In this document: positions 34,678 to 47,472 of the stretch, piece after piece
Layout: each line of letters opens with the position of its first letter
Numbering within the stretch: position 1 is the first letter of the stretch
Origin: Yamagishiella unicocca
Lineage: Eukaryota > Chlorophyta > Chlorophyceae > Chlamydomonadales > Volvocaceae
DNA length: 64,000 nt
Direction: 5' to 3'
Assembly (NCBI GenBank): GCA_003116995.1
Contig: BDSL01000010.1
Coordinates: forward strand, 1,550,001 to 1,614,000
Notes under the pieces: model-generated
Told to the model about the DNA's origin: nothing
Seen by the model: the letters and a program-made list of their open reading frames with translations, nothing else
The model's database searches: none
Position numbers and translations under genes: made by a program

Positions 34678-37600
34678 CCGCACGCCAGCCAGGTAAGCAC
34701 GGTGTAGGTCCTGCCCCTGTAAGAAAGGGGGAAAACGCGAGGCGAGCGAAAGCGAAACCAGGATTTAGCGCTCGGACTGACGGATAGGAAATGCGATATG
34801 TTCGACCGTGTAAAGCAGCAGGCTGGATGTATTAATGATGCCCGAAAATCAATGCGATGCCAACCGTCAAACCGTCGGCCAGCCTGCCGCCGCCAAGGCC
34901 AGCGGAATGAAGCCAGCCTCCCAGCCAGCGAACAGCGGCACGTGCAATGCCGCCGCACGCCAGCCAGGTAGGCACGGTGTAGATCCTGCCCCTGTAAGAA
35001 AGGGGGAAAACGCGAGGCAAGCGAAACCAGGATTTAGCACTCGGACTGACGGATAGGAAATGCGATATGTTCGACCGTGTAAAGCAGCAGGCTGGATGTA
35101 TTAATGATGCCCGAAAATCAATGCGATGCCAACCGTCAAACCGTCGGCCAGCCTGCCGCCGCCAAGGCCAGCGGAATGAAGCCAGCCTCCCAGCCAGCGA
35201 ACAGCGGCACGTGCAATGCTGCCGCACGCCAGCCAGGTAGGCACAAAACGGTGTAGGTCCTGCCCCTGTAAGAAAGGGGGAAAACGCGAGGCGAGCGAAA
35301 GCGAAACCAGGATTTAGCACTCGGACTGACGGATAGGAAATGCGATATGTTCGACCGTGTAAAGCAGCAGGCTGGATGTATTATGCCCGAAAATCAATGC
35401 GATGCCAACCGTCAAACCGTCGGCCAGCCTGCCGCCGCCAAGGCCAGCGGAATGAAGCCAGCCTCCCAGCCAGCGAACAGCGGCACGTGCAATGCTGCCG
35501 CACGCCAGCCAGGTAGGCACAAAACGGTGTAGGTCCTGCCCCTGTAAGAAAGGGGGAAAACGCGAGGCGAGCGAAAGCGAAACCAGGATTTAGCGCTCGG
35601 ACTGACGGATAGGAAATGCGATATGTTCGACCGTGTAAAGCAGCAGGCTGGATGTATTAATGATGCCCGAAAATCAATGCGATGCCAACCGTCAAACCGT
35701 CGGCCAGCCTGCCGCCGCCAAGGCCAGCGGAATGAAGCCAGCCTCCCAGCCAGCGAACAGCGGCACGTGCAATGCTGCCGCACGCCAGCCAGGTAGGCAC
35801 GGTGTAGATCCTGCCCCTGTAAGAAAGGGGGAAAACGCGAGGCGAGCGAAACCAGGATTTAGCACTCGGACTGACGGATAGGAAATGCGATATGTTCGAC
35901 CGTGTAAAGCAGCAGGCTGGATGTATTAATGATGCCCGAAAATCAATGCGATGCCAACCGTCAAACCGTCGGCCAGCCTGCCGCCGCCAAGGCCAGCGGA
36001 ATGAAGCCAGCCTCCCAGCCAGCGAACAGCGGGACGTGCAATGCTGCCGCACGCCAGCCAGGTAGGCACAAAACGGTGTAGGTCCTGCCCCTGTAAGAAA
36101 GGGGGAAAACGCGAGGCGAGCGAAAGCGAAACCAGGATTTAGCACTCGGACTGACGGATAGGAAATGCGATATGTTCGACCGTGTAAAGCAGCAGGCTGG
36201 ATGTATTATGCCCGAAAATCAATGCGATGCCAACCGTCAAACCGTCGGCCAGCCTGCCGCCGCCAAGGCCAGCGGAATGAAGCCAGCCTCCCAGCCAGCG
36301 AACAGCGGCACGTGCAATGCTGCCGCACGCCAGCCAGGTAGGCACAAAACGGTGTAGGTCCTGCCCCTGTAAGAAAGGGGGAAAACGCGAGGCGAGCGAA
36401 AGCGAAACCAGGATTTAGCGCTCGGACTGACGGATAGGAAATGCGATATGTTCGACCGTGTAAAGCAGCAGGCTGGATGTTTAATGATGCCCGAAAATCA
36501 ATGCGATGCCAACCGTCAAACCGTCGGCCAGCCTGCCGCCACCAAGGCCAGCGGAATGAAGCCAGCCTCCCAGCCAGCGAACAGCGGCACGTGCAATGCT
36601 GCCGCAAGCCAGCCAGGTAGGCACAAAACGGTGTAGGTCCTGCCCCTGTAAGAAAGGGGGAAAACGCGAGGCGAGCGAAAGCGAAACCAGGATTTAGCGC
36701 TCGGACTGACGGATAGGAAATGCGATATGTTCGACCGTGTAAAGCAGCAGGCTGGATGTTTAATGATGCCCGAAAATCAATGCGATGCCAACCGTCAAAC
36801 CGTCGGCCAGCCTGCCGCCGCCAAGGCCAGCGGAATGAAGCCAGCCTCCCAGCCAGCGAACAGCGGCACGTGCAATGCTGCCGCACGCCAGCCAGGTAGG
36901 CACAAAACGGTGTAGGTCCTGCCCCTGTAAGAAAGGGGGAAAACGCGAGGCGAGCGAAAGCGAAACCAGGATTTAGCGCTCGGACTGACGGATAGGAAAT
37001 GCGATATGTTCGACCGTGTAAAGCAGCAGGCTGGATGTATTAATGATGCCCGAAAATCAATGCGATGCCAACCGTCAAACCGTCGGCCAGCCTGCCGCCG
37101 CCAAGGCCAGCGGAATGAAGCCAGCCTCCCAGCCAGCGAACAGCGGCACGTGCAATGCTGCTGCACGCCAGCCAGGTAGGCACGGTGTAGATCCTGCCCC
37201 TGTAAGAAAGGGGGAAAACGCGAGGCGAGCGAAACCAGGATTTAGCACTCGGACTGACGGATAGGAAATGCGATATGTTCGACCGTGTAAAGCAGCAGGC
37301 TGGATGTATTAATGATGCCTGAAAGTCAATGCGATGCCAACCGTCAAACCGTCGGCCAGCCTGCCGCCGCCAAGGCCAGCGGAATGAAGCCAGCCTCCCA
37401 GCCAGCGAACAGCGGCACGTGCAATGCTGCCGCACTCCAGCCAGGTAGGCACGGTGTAGATCCTGCCCCTGTAAGAAAGGGGGAAAACGCGAGGCGAGCG
37501 AAAGCGAAACCAGGATTTAGCACTCGGACTGACGGATAGGAAATGCGATATGTTCGACCGTGTAAAGCAGCAGGCTGGATGTATTATGCCCGAAAATCAA

Positions 37601-40600
37601 TGCGATGCCAACCGTCAAACCGTCGGCCAGCCTGCCGCCGCCAAGGCCAGCGGAATGAAGCCAGCCTCCCAGCCAGCGAACAGCGGCACGTGCAATGCTG
37701 CCGCACGCCAGCCAGGTAGGCACAAAACGGTGTAGGTCCTGCCCCTGTAAGAAAGGGGGAAAACGCGAGGCGAGCGAAAGCGAAACCAGGATTTAGCGCT
37801 CGGACTGACGGATAGGAAATGCGATATGTTCGACCGTGTAAAGCAGCAGGCTGGATGTATTAATGATGCCCGAAAATCAATGCGATGCCAACCGTCAAAC
37901 CGTCGGCCAGCCTGCCGCCGCCAAGGCCAGCGGAATGAAGCCAGCCTCCCAGCCAGCGAACAGCGGCACGTGCAATGCTGCCGCACGCCAGCCAGGTAGG
38001 CACAAAACGGTGTAGGTCCTGCCCCTGTAAGAAAGGGGAAAACGCGAGGCGAGCGAAAGCGAAACCAGGATTTAGCGCTCGGACTGACGGATAGGAAATG
38101 CGATATGTTCGACCGTGTAAAGCAGCAGGCTGGATGTATTAATGATGCCCGAAAATCAATGCGATGCCAACCGTCAAACCGTCGGCCAGCCTGCCGCCGC
38201 CAAGGCCAGCGGAATGAAGCCAGCCTCCCAGCCAGCGAACAGCGGCACGTGCAATGCTGCTGCACGCCAGCCAGGTAGGCACGGTGTAGATCCTGCCCCT
38301 GTAAGAAAGGGGGAAAACGCGAGGCGAGCGAAACCAGGATTTAGCACTCGGACTGACGGATAGGAAATGCGATATGTTCGACCGTGTAAAGCAGCAGGCT
38401 GGATGTATTAATGATGCCTGAAAGTCAATGCGATGCCAACCGTCAAACCGTCGGCCAGCCTGCCGCCGCCAAGGCCAGCGGAATGAAGCCAGCCTCCCAG
38501 CCAGCGAACAGCGGCACGTGCAATGCTGCCGCACGCCAGCCAGGTAGGCACGGTGTAGATCCTGCCCCTGTAAGAAAGGGGGAAAACGCGAGGCGAGCGA
38601 AAGCGAAACCAGGATTTAGCACTCGGACTGACGGATAGGAAATGCGATATGTTCGACCGTGTAAAGCAGCAGGCTGGATGTATTAATGATGCCCGAAAAT
38701 CAATGCGATGCCAAACGTCAAACCGTCGGCCAGCCTGCCGCCGCCAAGGCCAGTGGAAAGAAGCCAGCCTCCCAGCCAGCGAACAGCGGCATGTGCAATG
38801 CTGCCGCACGCCAGCCAGGTAGGCACAAAACGGTGTATGTCCTGCCCCTGTAAAAACGCGAGGGGAGCGAAACCAGGATTTAGCACTCGGACTGACGGAT
38901 AGGAAATGCGATATGTTCGACCGTGTAAAGCAGCAGGCTGGATGTATTATGCCCGAAAATTAATGCGATGCTAACCGTCAAACCGTCGGCCAGCCTGCCG
39001 CCGCCAAGGCCAGTGGAAAGAAGCCAGCCTCCCAGCCAGCGAACAGCGGCACGTGCAATGCTGCCGCACGCCAGCCAGGTAGGCACGGTGTAGATCCTGC
39101 CCCTGTAAGAAAGGGGGAAAACGCGAGGCGAGCGAAAGCGAAACCAGGATTTAGCACTCGGACTGACGGATAGGAAATGCGATATGTTCGACCGTGTAAA
39201 GCAGCAGGCTGGATGTATTAATGATGCCCGAAAATCAATGCGATGCCAACCGTCAAACCGTCGGCCAGCCTGCCGCCGCCAAGGCCAGCGGAATGAAGCC
39301 AGCTTCCCAGCCAGCGAACAGCGGCACGTGCAATGCTGCCGCACGCCAGCCAGGTAGGCACAAAACGGTGTAGGTCCTGCCCCTGTAAGAAAGGGGGAAA
39401 ACGCGAGGCGAGCGAAAGCGAAACCAGGATTTAGCGCTCGGACTGACGGATAGGAAATGCGATATGTTCGACCGTGTAAAGCAGCAGGCTGGATGTATTA
39501 ATGATGCCCGAAAATCAATGCGATGCCAACCGTCAAACCGTCGGCCAGCCTGCCGCCGCCAAGGCCAGCAGAATGAAGCCAGCCTCCCAGCCAGCGAACA
39601 GCGGCACGTGCAATGCTGCCGCACGCCAGCCAGGTAGGCACAAAACGGTGTAGGTCCTGCCCCTGTAAGAAAGGGGAAAACGCGAGGCGAGCGAAAGCGA
39701 AACCAGGATTTAGCGCTCGGACTGACGGATAGGAAATGCGATATGTTCGACCGTGTAAAGCAGCAGGCTGGATGTATTAATGATGCCCGAAAATCAATGC
39801 GATGCCAACCGTCAAACCGTCGGCCAGCCTGCCGCCGCCAAGGCCAGCGGAATGAAGCCAGCCTCCCAGCCAGCGAACAGCGGCACGTGCAATGCTGCTG
39901 CACGCCAGCCAGGTAGGCACGGTGTAGATCCTGCCCCTGTAAGAAAGGGGGAAAACGCGAGGCGAGCGAAACCAGGATTTAGCACTCGGACTGACGGATA
40001 GGAAATGCGATATGTTCGACCGTGTAAAGCAGCAGGCTGGATGTATTAATGATGCCTGAAAGTCAATGCGATGCCAACCGTCAAACCGTCGGCCAGCCTG
40101 CCGCCGCCAAGGCCAGCGGAATGAAGCCAGCCTCCCAGCCAGCGAACAGCGGCACGTGCAATGCTGCCGCACTCCAGCCAGGTAGGCACGGTGTAGATCC
40201 TGCCCCTGTAAGAAAGGGGGAAAACGCGAGGCGAGCGAAAGCGAAACCAGGATTTAGCACTCGGACTGACGGATAGGAAATGCGATATGTTCGACCGTGT
40301 AAAGCAGCAGGCTGGATGTATTAATGATGCCCGAAAATCAATGCGATGCCAAACGTCAAACCGTCGGCCAGCCTGCCGCCGCCAAGGCCAGTGGAAAGAA
40401 GCCAGCCTCCCAGCCAGCGAACAGCGGCATGTGCAATGCTGCCGCACGCCAGCCAGGTAGGCACAAAACGGTGTATGTCCTGCCCCTGTAAAAACGCGAG
40501 GGGAGCGAAACCAGGATTTAGCACTCGGACTGACGGATAGGAAATGCGATATGTTCGACCGTGTAAAGCAGCAGGCTGGATGTATTATGCCCGAAAATTA

Positions 40601-42600
40601 ATGCGATGCTAACCGTCAAACCGTCGGCCAGCCTGCCGCCGCCAAGGCCAGTGGAAAGAAGCCAGCCTCCCAGCCAGCGAACAGCGGCACGTGCAATGCT
40701 GCCGCACGCCAGCCAGGTAGGCACGGTGTAGATCCTGCCCCTGTAAGAAAGGGGGAAAACGCGAGGCGAGCGAAAGCGAAACCAGGATTTAGCACTCGGA
40801 CTGACGGATAGGAAATGCGATATGTTCGACCGTGTAAAGCAGCAGGCTGGATGTATTAATGATGCCCGAAAATCAATGCGATGCCAACCGTCAAACCGTC
40901 GGCCAGCCTGCCGCCGCCAAGGCCAGCGGAATGAAGCCAGCTTCCCAGCCAGCGAACAGCGGCACGTGCAATGCTGCCGCACGCCAGCCAGGTAGGCACA
41001 AAACGGTGTAGGTCCTGCCCCTGTAAGAAAGGGGGAAAACGCGAGGCGAGCGAAAGCGAAACCAGGATTTAGCGCTCGGACTGACGGATAGGAAATGCGA
41101 TATGTTCGACCGTGTAAAGCAGCAGGCTGGATGTATTAATGATGCCCGAAAATCAATGCGATGCCAACCGTCAAACCGTCGGCCAGCCTGCCGCCGCCAA
41201 GGCCAGCAGAATGAAGCCAGCCTCCCAGCCAGCGAACAGCGGCACGTGCAATGCTGCCGCACGCCAGCCAGGTAGGCACAAAACGGTGTAGGTCCTGCCC
41301 CTGTAAGAAAGGGGGAAAACGCGAGGCGAGCGAAAGCGAAACCAGGATTTAGCGCTCGGACTGACGGATAGGAAATGCGATATGTTCGACCGTGTAAAGC
41401 AGCAGGCTGGATGTATTAATGATGCCCGAAAATCAATGCGATGCCAACCGTCAAACCGTCGGCCAGCCTGCCGCCGCCAAGGCCAGCGGAATGAAGCCAG
41501 CCTCCCAGCCAGCGAACAGCGGCACGTGCAATGCTGCTGCACGCCAGCCAGGTAGGCACGGTGTAGATCCTGCCCATGTAAGAAAGGGGGAAAACGCGAG
41601 GCGAGCGAAACCAGGATTTAGCACTCGGACTGACGGATAGGAAATGCGATATGTTCGACCGTGTAAAGCAGCAGGCTGGATGTATTAATGATGCCTGAAA
41701 GTCAATGCGATGCCAACCGTCAAACCGTCGGCCAGCCTGCCGCCGCCAAGGCCAGCGGAATGAAGCCAGCCTCCCAGCCAGCGAACAGCGGCACGTGCAA
41801 TGCTGCCGCACTCCAGCCAGGTAGGCACGGTGTAGATCCTGCCCCTGTAAGAAAGGGGGAAAACGCGAGGCGAGCGAAAGCGAAACCAGGATTTAGCACT
41901 CGGACTGACGGATAGGAAATGCGATATGTTCGACCGTGTAAAGCAGCAGGCTGGATGTATTAATGATGCCCGAAAATCAATGCGATGCCAAACGTCAAAC
42001 CGTCGGCCAGCCTGCCGCCGCCAAGGCCAGTGGAAAGAAGCCAGCCTCCCAGCCAGCGAACAGCGGCATGTGCAATGCTGCCGCACGCCAGCCAGGTAGG
42101 CACAAAACGGTGTATGTCCTGCCCCTGTAAAAACGCGAGGGGAGCGAAACCAGGATTTAGCACTCGGACTGACGGATAGGAAATGCGATATGTTCGACCG
42201 TGTAAAGCAGCAGGCTGGATGTATTATGCCCGAAAATTAATGCGATGCTAACCGTCAAACCGTCGGCCAGCCTGCCGCCGCCAAGGCCAGTGGAAAGAAG
42301 CCAGCCTCCCAGCCAGCGAACAGCGGCACGTGCAATGCTGCCGCACGCCAGCCAGGTAGGCACAAAACGGTGTATGTCCTGCCCCTGTAAAAACGCGAGG
42401 GGAGCGAAACCAGGATTTAGCACTCGGACTGACGGATAGGAAATGCGATATGTTCGGCCGTGTAAAGCAGGCTGGATGTATTATGCCTGAAAATCAATGC
42501 AATGCCAACCGTCAAACCGTCGGCCAACTCGACGCCGCCAGCCAAGGCCGGCGGAAACAAGCCAGCCTTGCAGCCAGCGACTGGGAGGCTGGCTGAGCAG
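34678..42600. repeat. Satellite array, ~29 monomers of 264-281 bp
   Basis: The landmark ATGTTCGACCGTGTAAAGCA recurs at about 34798, 35067, 35347, 35623, 35891, 36172, 36448, 36727, 37006, 37275, 37550, 37826, 38105, 38374, 38649, 38913, 39184, 39464, 39743, 40012, 40287, 40551, 40822, 41102, 41382, 41651, 41926 and 42190, with a diverged last copy near 42450. Monomers differ mainly by presence of AAAA in GGCACAAAACGG, of a duplicated GCGAAA in GAGCGAAAGCGAAACC, of ATG in ATTAATGATGCC, and of an 8-12 base deletion in the CCCCTGTAAGAAAGGGGG hairpin region. The terminal monomer (after about 42430) is strongly diverged, as expected at an array edge. Frames on both strands stay open over long distances because several monomer lengths are multiples of three; these are not treated as genes. 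Confidence 0.95.
37735..42420. repeat. Six-monomer higher-order repeat, 1638 bp
   Basis: Landmarks at 37826, 38105, 38374, 38649, 38913 and 39184 recur at +1638 (39464 to 40822) and again at +1638/1639 (41102 to 42190). Diagnostic variants recur in the same order, for example the monomer with CTGCTGCACGCC, the AAAGTCAATGCG monomer, and the deletion monomer CCTGTAAAAACGCGAGGGG. Two full copies and a nearly complete third are present. Confidence 0.9.
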
Positions 42601-44567
42601 TCGGCGGGCCGAAGCCAAAGCGGCACTGCTACTAACCAGCATGACACATCTCTTGTTGCCAACATAACATTTGCACGAGTACCTTAACAGCACTTAGTGT
42701 AATGTGCTTGCATTGGTCCAGCAGAATGGCAAGCACAGGCCAAACTACTGGTACGTTGCGCCAGTACCGCGTGTCCCACAGGTATATGGGCTTTGGATAA
42801 AAGCAACTCGCAGCAATATAACTCGCCTGATGGACTTGATTAAGGAACTTGAGGCTGAACGGGTTAGCGAAGGTCCCTCTAGGTCCGAGCAAGTATACCA
42901 CTTATACCGGTAGGCAGCCATGACGCAGTTTTATGGCGAAGTATACCTGCATAACAAATGAAAGAGTCAGTGAAGATGAGCCGCCGACAGCACACGACTC
43001 AGGCCAGTTTGGCTTCTTAACAGTTACAACGGCAAGAACAACAAGTGAAGAAGTAGCAATCCACAATTACAAACAATAGTACACACGCAAGGCAGCGTAG
43101 CGCAGTCTAGTCCTAGGGTAGCTACTCCCATAGCATAGGATAAGAGTGCGCAAGGCGTCGAACAAGCTCACCTCCATCCGCTATGTAGCCAAGATGCTTA
43201 CTCAGGTCTATATAGTTAGCATCTTGACAGGTCGCTGCCGAATGGAAGGCCTGCAAATGGGCAAGGCAGAATCCTGTGTTCAGGTAAACATGGAAAGGAT
43301 GTAACTACAACGCGTTAGGTTAAGCAGTTTAAACTTCAAATGTTTACATATAACACACCGCAGAGAAGGTGTGGCTGTATGTCTGTGATACTCCTGCTGC
43401 CACTGTTGCAATCGTACGGCGACAGCCGCGAGTCGCGCGAGAGGACCAGGGCTTCATCCGGGCTTTATCCTCAACCATGTCAGCGGTGTTGAGGCACCAT
43501 TGGCATTTCGAGGCAGTTCATGTCGTTGATGTAGCTGCATAGTGACCCTGACTCTCGCAGCACGCTCTCGCGGTTGGGGGAACAGGCGTCCCATATTGCT
43601 TACAACATACTTGTGTCCTTTATGTCGTATTTACTTCAGGCTTGGCACTCAGGAAGCATGGTGTAACTCAGGTGACTACTGCGAGAACAGATGCAGATGT
43701 TTCGCCCTTGCAGAAATGCACAGGTCCCAATTGCAACAATAAGTACGCAACGTGTAACAAGCTGCAAGTTTGGAATACTAAACACCACACCAACCCTCAC
43801 ACCTAACCGAAGAAAGTTTGAGACGGCTTTCCCCGGAAGCGAAATGGAGCGAACAACAAAGACCGACCAGCACCAACTAGCCCAGAGCTGTGATACTGGC
43901 ACCGACAAACAGCATAACGGTTCCAACGCAAGATGTGTACCGAATCGGAGCGTCAGTAAGGCCTACGGCGGTGTCTGCGACCCCAACCCTTGGCAGCTAT
44001 GCCACGCCGAACGTCGGGAGGCCATCATGCGTGCTGCCGACAACGAATCTATTTAGCGCGGCACCAAAAGCCAGCCAGCGGCCTAGAGGGCCATGCTTGG
44101 CCGGGGGCGCACCACCCTTACCATACGAGCCCAAAACCGCCAAGCAACGCGTTCCACCAGTCCTGACCCGGTGCAACGATATCAATAAGCCCTAAACAAT
44201 GATACGGTATGCGGACCGGAGGGTCAGGAAGGGCGTCTGCCTAAGCTTGCGTCTTGCCCCGCCCTCACCCCAAAATCGGTGGAGATATCCCAGCTCAGCG
44301 GTCAGTTCCACAAAAGGGGCCAGTTACGGATAATTAGGCAACGCCGTCCTCCGGGTAATCCCTCTGCGGAGCACACGAGCGGCGCGCAACCACCGCCACC
44401 GTTGTCCGACCGTCGCGACAGCCAACCTGCATGTCGCGCGAGTCTGACTGTCGCGCTGAGTTCCAACAATCACTATTGGCACTCCCTTCTCCATTGCTGG
44501 TGTGCGTTCCGTTGCCCACGACCCGCTGCACCGTACGGCGCATCAGCACGTCGTGGCGGCGTCATGA

Positions 44568-44607
<40 letters not shown>

Positions 44608-47147
44608 TGCCATGTGGCTCTTTTTTTCCCAACTCTTCGTCTGAGCTCTACCGCCTTCAGCCGCGTCCAGGTCGGACCGCCCGTCCACGATCCCGCACGT
44701 GGCCGCGACCCGTGGATCATTTAGTCATCCTGTGGTGCGGCGGGGGAGCCGTTGATGGGGGGGGGAGATCGCATGACACATGAACAGGCTCTCGGACGAG
44801 TGCGCCGCCCAGGGGTGCCCAGGCCGAACCCCACGAGCAAACAACCCATCCTGCGGCGCCCGTTTAGGGACCTCCCAACATCCCAACTACCAACGTACAT
44901 GGCACTCTTACCACCCTAGCACTTCCGCTCGTTCCCCAACACCGCCAGCAGCTCCAGAAACCAAGTGAGCCCCGTGTACAGACACCTGCGCTGGCAAGAT
45001 GGTGTAAGAAATGCCAAAGCTACAGGACACGTGGAAGGTCTGGATGGCGTCCTGGCTGCACAGCGGTTTCAACCTGCCGCCCTCCCGCCCACCCTTTGGG
45101 TTTCCCTTTCCCCCTACCTCCAGCAGATTACACCCCCCCCTCGCTCGCCTTACTTTGCGCGGGTCATTGGCGGATGCCGGCCTGGTGAGGCGGCCAAGGT
45201 GACACGGCGACCAGCCTATTACTTCTGATGATACGGCCAGGACGGGTACGTGAGCGCCCACCCCAGCCAAGTGTTGGCGGCGCTTCAGGGCGCGATTCTG
45301 CCGTACGGTACAGACGCCCATGATGCCCAGCGGGAGGGAGGGGGAAGTGGAGTTAGAGGGGGGACCGAGAGCACGACCTAATACTATCATAAATAGCTGA
45401 TGATACATGCGATGGGCGCGAAGGGGGGGCGTGAAACAGGCATGAGTCCATATACCTCGTACACGAGTACGTACATCACATGGCATCCCTGTCTATGAAA
45501 TTAGGTGTGCCTCGTTGCCAACCTGCTTAACTCGAGCTGGCCGAAGCTGGCTGAAGGAGGAAGGCTGCTGCTGACGTGTCAACCATGACAAATCGATGCT
45601 GCATTGAGGCTTCAAGCTTCTGCTTCATCCCGTCGAGCGGCTTGCCAAAACCCTCCAAACCAACCCCACCCCCCAGGTTTCCTCGCTTTACCTCCACCTG
45701 AGGTTTCTTGTTCTCCAAGGCACGGCGGCGCGAGCCCGGTTCCATGGCCCAAGCGCTGAGTGTTTGAACCCGGTAGTTAGACACCTCACCACGGTAGCTG
45801 CTGTCGGTCTGCGGGCTTGGCTTCCGCCTGGCAGGCGCTACAAGCTCGTAGCCAGACACCTCTAGAAACAAGCGTGAACATCCCGCTTCGTGCGGCCGTT
45901 GAGATGCTAACAACTATCTATAGAGGCCCGAAGAACGTGAAAGACAAGAAGACGCCAAACGTCACGCGCACTTCCCATATTCTACCTAGTCTGCGCATAG
46001 ACGGCATAGTGATTCGCGAGAAAGTTGGTTCCGGTAACCGAATTCTGTCAAGACGCAGACTCCAGGCACAATAACGACATCCAGACATCCAGGCATCCGG
46101 ACATGTGTAGCTAACCCGTCGCAGCGCATTGTGGCCCATTGTGGCCTCAGGGCTCTCGTGACCTATGTCCGCAGCTTTCCGTGGTCCCAACGTAATAAGT
46201 TATAGGTTCAAAATATATGCGGACATGCTAGTTCTATGCGGCCGTGGGTTACGCCAAGAGTCTGTTCGTGGTTTTGTACAGGCTCAAGCTCCGGAACCTC
46301 GCTGAACGTAGGGATTTTCAACCCTTTCACAGGAGCATACCCTCGCTATAACTGCAATAACCGCACTTTAGTATGGACTACGGATCGTGCTGCCGCCCTA
46401 TGTGAGCCTTCGGACGCGTTTGCCTACTGTTAATGGACAGGCAGCAGGGGAGTCGCGGGCTACTCTGCTGACTGCCAGGACACAGGTTCGATACGTGCGG
46501 CTGCCAGCAGCAAGAACGGCGTTGTGGCAATCACGCAACGTGACTGTATTAGAGCATGAACTTTGCTCTGCCGTGTGTTGGCACCCTTCGTCCGCCTTTC
46601 TTCTTCCTTGTCTTCAGTGTCAGCCGCTGCGTTTGAAGACACTACCTTGCTATTATTTGCGCGCGTGTGGTGGTATTGCACTAGCCCGTGACTTGTGGGC
46701 ATCTCCTGCGCCCGCACCGACACATGTATGGCCGGCCATACGCGCATGCTGGTGTGACCTGCACGTGCTTGTTGTGCCAGCACGTTGTGTTTCACCAAGC
46801 CTTTCCGCTGTCGCACCGTGCAGGCGCTCATGTTCACCATGGATCGACCGTCCGGCCAGGTGAAAATGACGTGCAGTGGCCTGACACTGAAGACGAACGC
46901 GTGACGAACACGCGTGGGGCAGTTGTGGCCATGCCATTGCTGGGTTCCGGTTGGAGTGCGAAGAGGTGCTTCGCGTGGAGGTGCTTCGAGATTCAGCTGG
47001 TATGGGCGACCTACCTAGCGGGATAAGCAGACATACCACTTTTACCGAGTGCGCAGCAAGGAAGCCATCAGTATCCGGATATGCGCAGATATTACTCACT
47101 GTGCTAGCGTCACACTGATATGCTAGCCGGATTGTGTTTTTTTGCAG
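42601..47147. other. Gene-poor region right of the satellite
   Basis: No convincing gene. A CCG/CCA microsatellite lies at 44568-44612. Possible exon-like fragments near 46824-46860 (GCGCTCATG... between an acceptor and a GTGAAA donor) and 46925-46999 (GHAIAGFRLECEEVLRVEVL) on the + strand may belong to the gene ending at 47472, but phases do not join cleanly. Confidence 0.4.
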
Positions 47148-47472
47148 GAACGCGCCGGGTCTGCACGGCGCCGTGAGGCTGCGTGCGGCGTCGGCGGGAT
47201 GAGCATTACGGGGCAAACTGGGCACCGTCTTGGAGGAAACCATCGACGAGTACATTGCCGTACAGCTTGGCCTCTTTGCCGTTGAGCGAGGGATCTCCCG
47301 CAAGCTCAGTATTGCGCCCGAGCTGGGGCCCCTGGTGTCCGAGCTGCACGACCTGTTCTGGTCGCGGCATCAGCAGCAGGGGATACCTCGCTCCTACAGC
47401 AGGGACGCCACCGCTGAGCAGGTGCAGCAGGTGTGCAAGCGCCACATCGCACAGGACCTGGCAGGCGCTTGA
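47148..47472 (+). CDS. Terminal exon of unknown protein, with in-frame TGA
   Basis: After a T-rich tract and CAG acceptor (exon from 47148) the frame reads NAPGLHGAVRLRAASAG, meets TGA at 47200-47202, and continues ALRGKLGTVLEETIDEYIAV, then QLGLFAVERGISRKLSIAPE and so on to AQDLAGA before the TGA at 47470. Both sides of the internal TGA look coding. The downstream part is rich in helices and has no match I recognise. Options are a pseudogene or sequencing error at one base, an exon that really begins after the TGA, or, least likely, selenocysteine. Confidence 0.5.

Noticed and set aside
34832..42423. Many ORFs up to about 226 residues on both strands of the satellite
   Set aside because: They repeat with the monomer, cross monomer boundaries, and stay open because some monomer lengths are multiples of three. 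Frame-shifting monomer variants occur without compensation, so no selection for protein is visible.
34678..42600. CRISPR-like array
   Set aside because: Monomers of about 270 bp with no short repeat plus unique-spacer pattern; eukaryotic context.
46387..46863. 158-residue + strand ORF
   Set aside because: Composition is Cys/Pro/Arg-rich without motif or splice support; looks like a chance frame.
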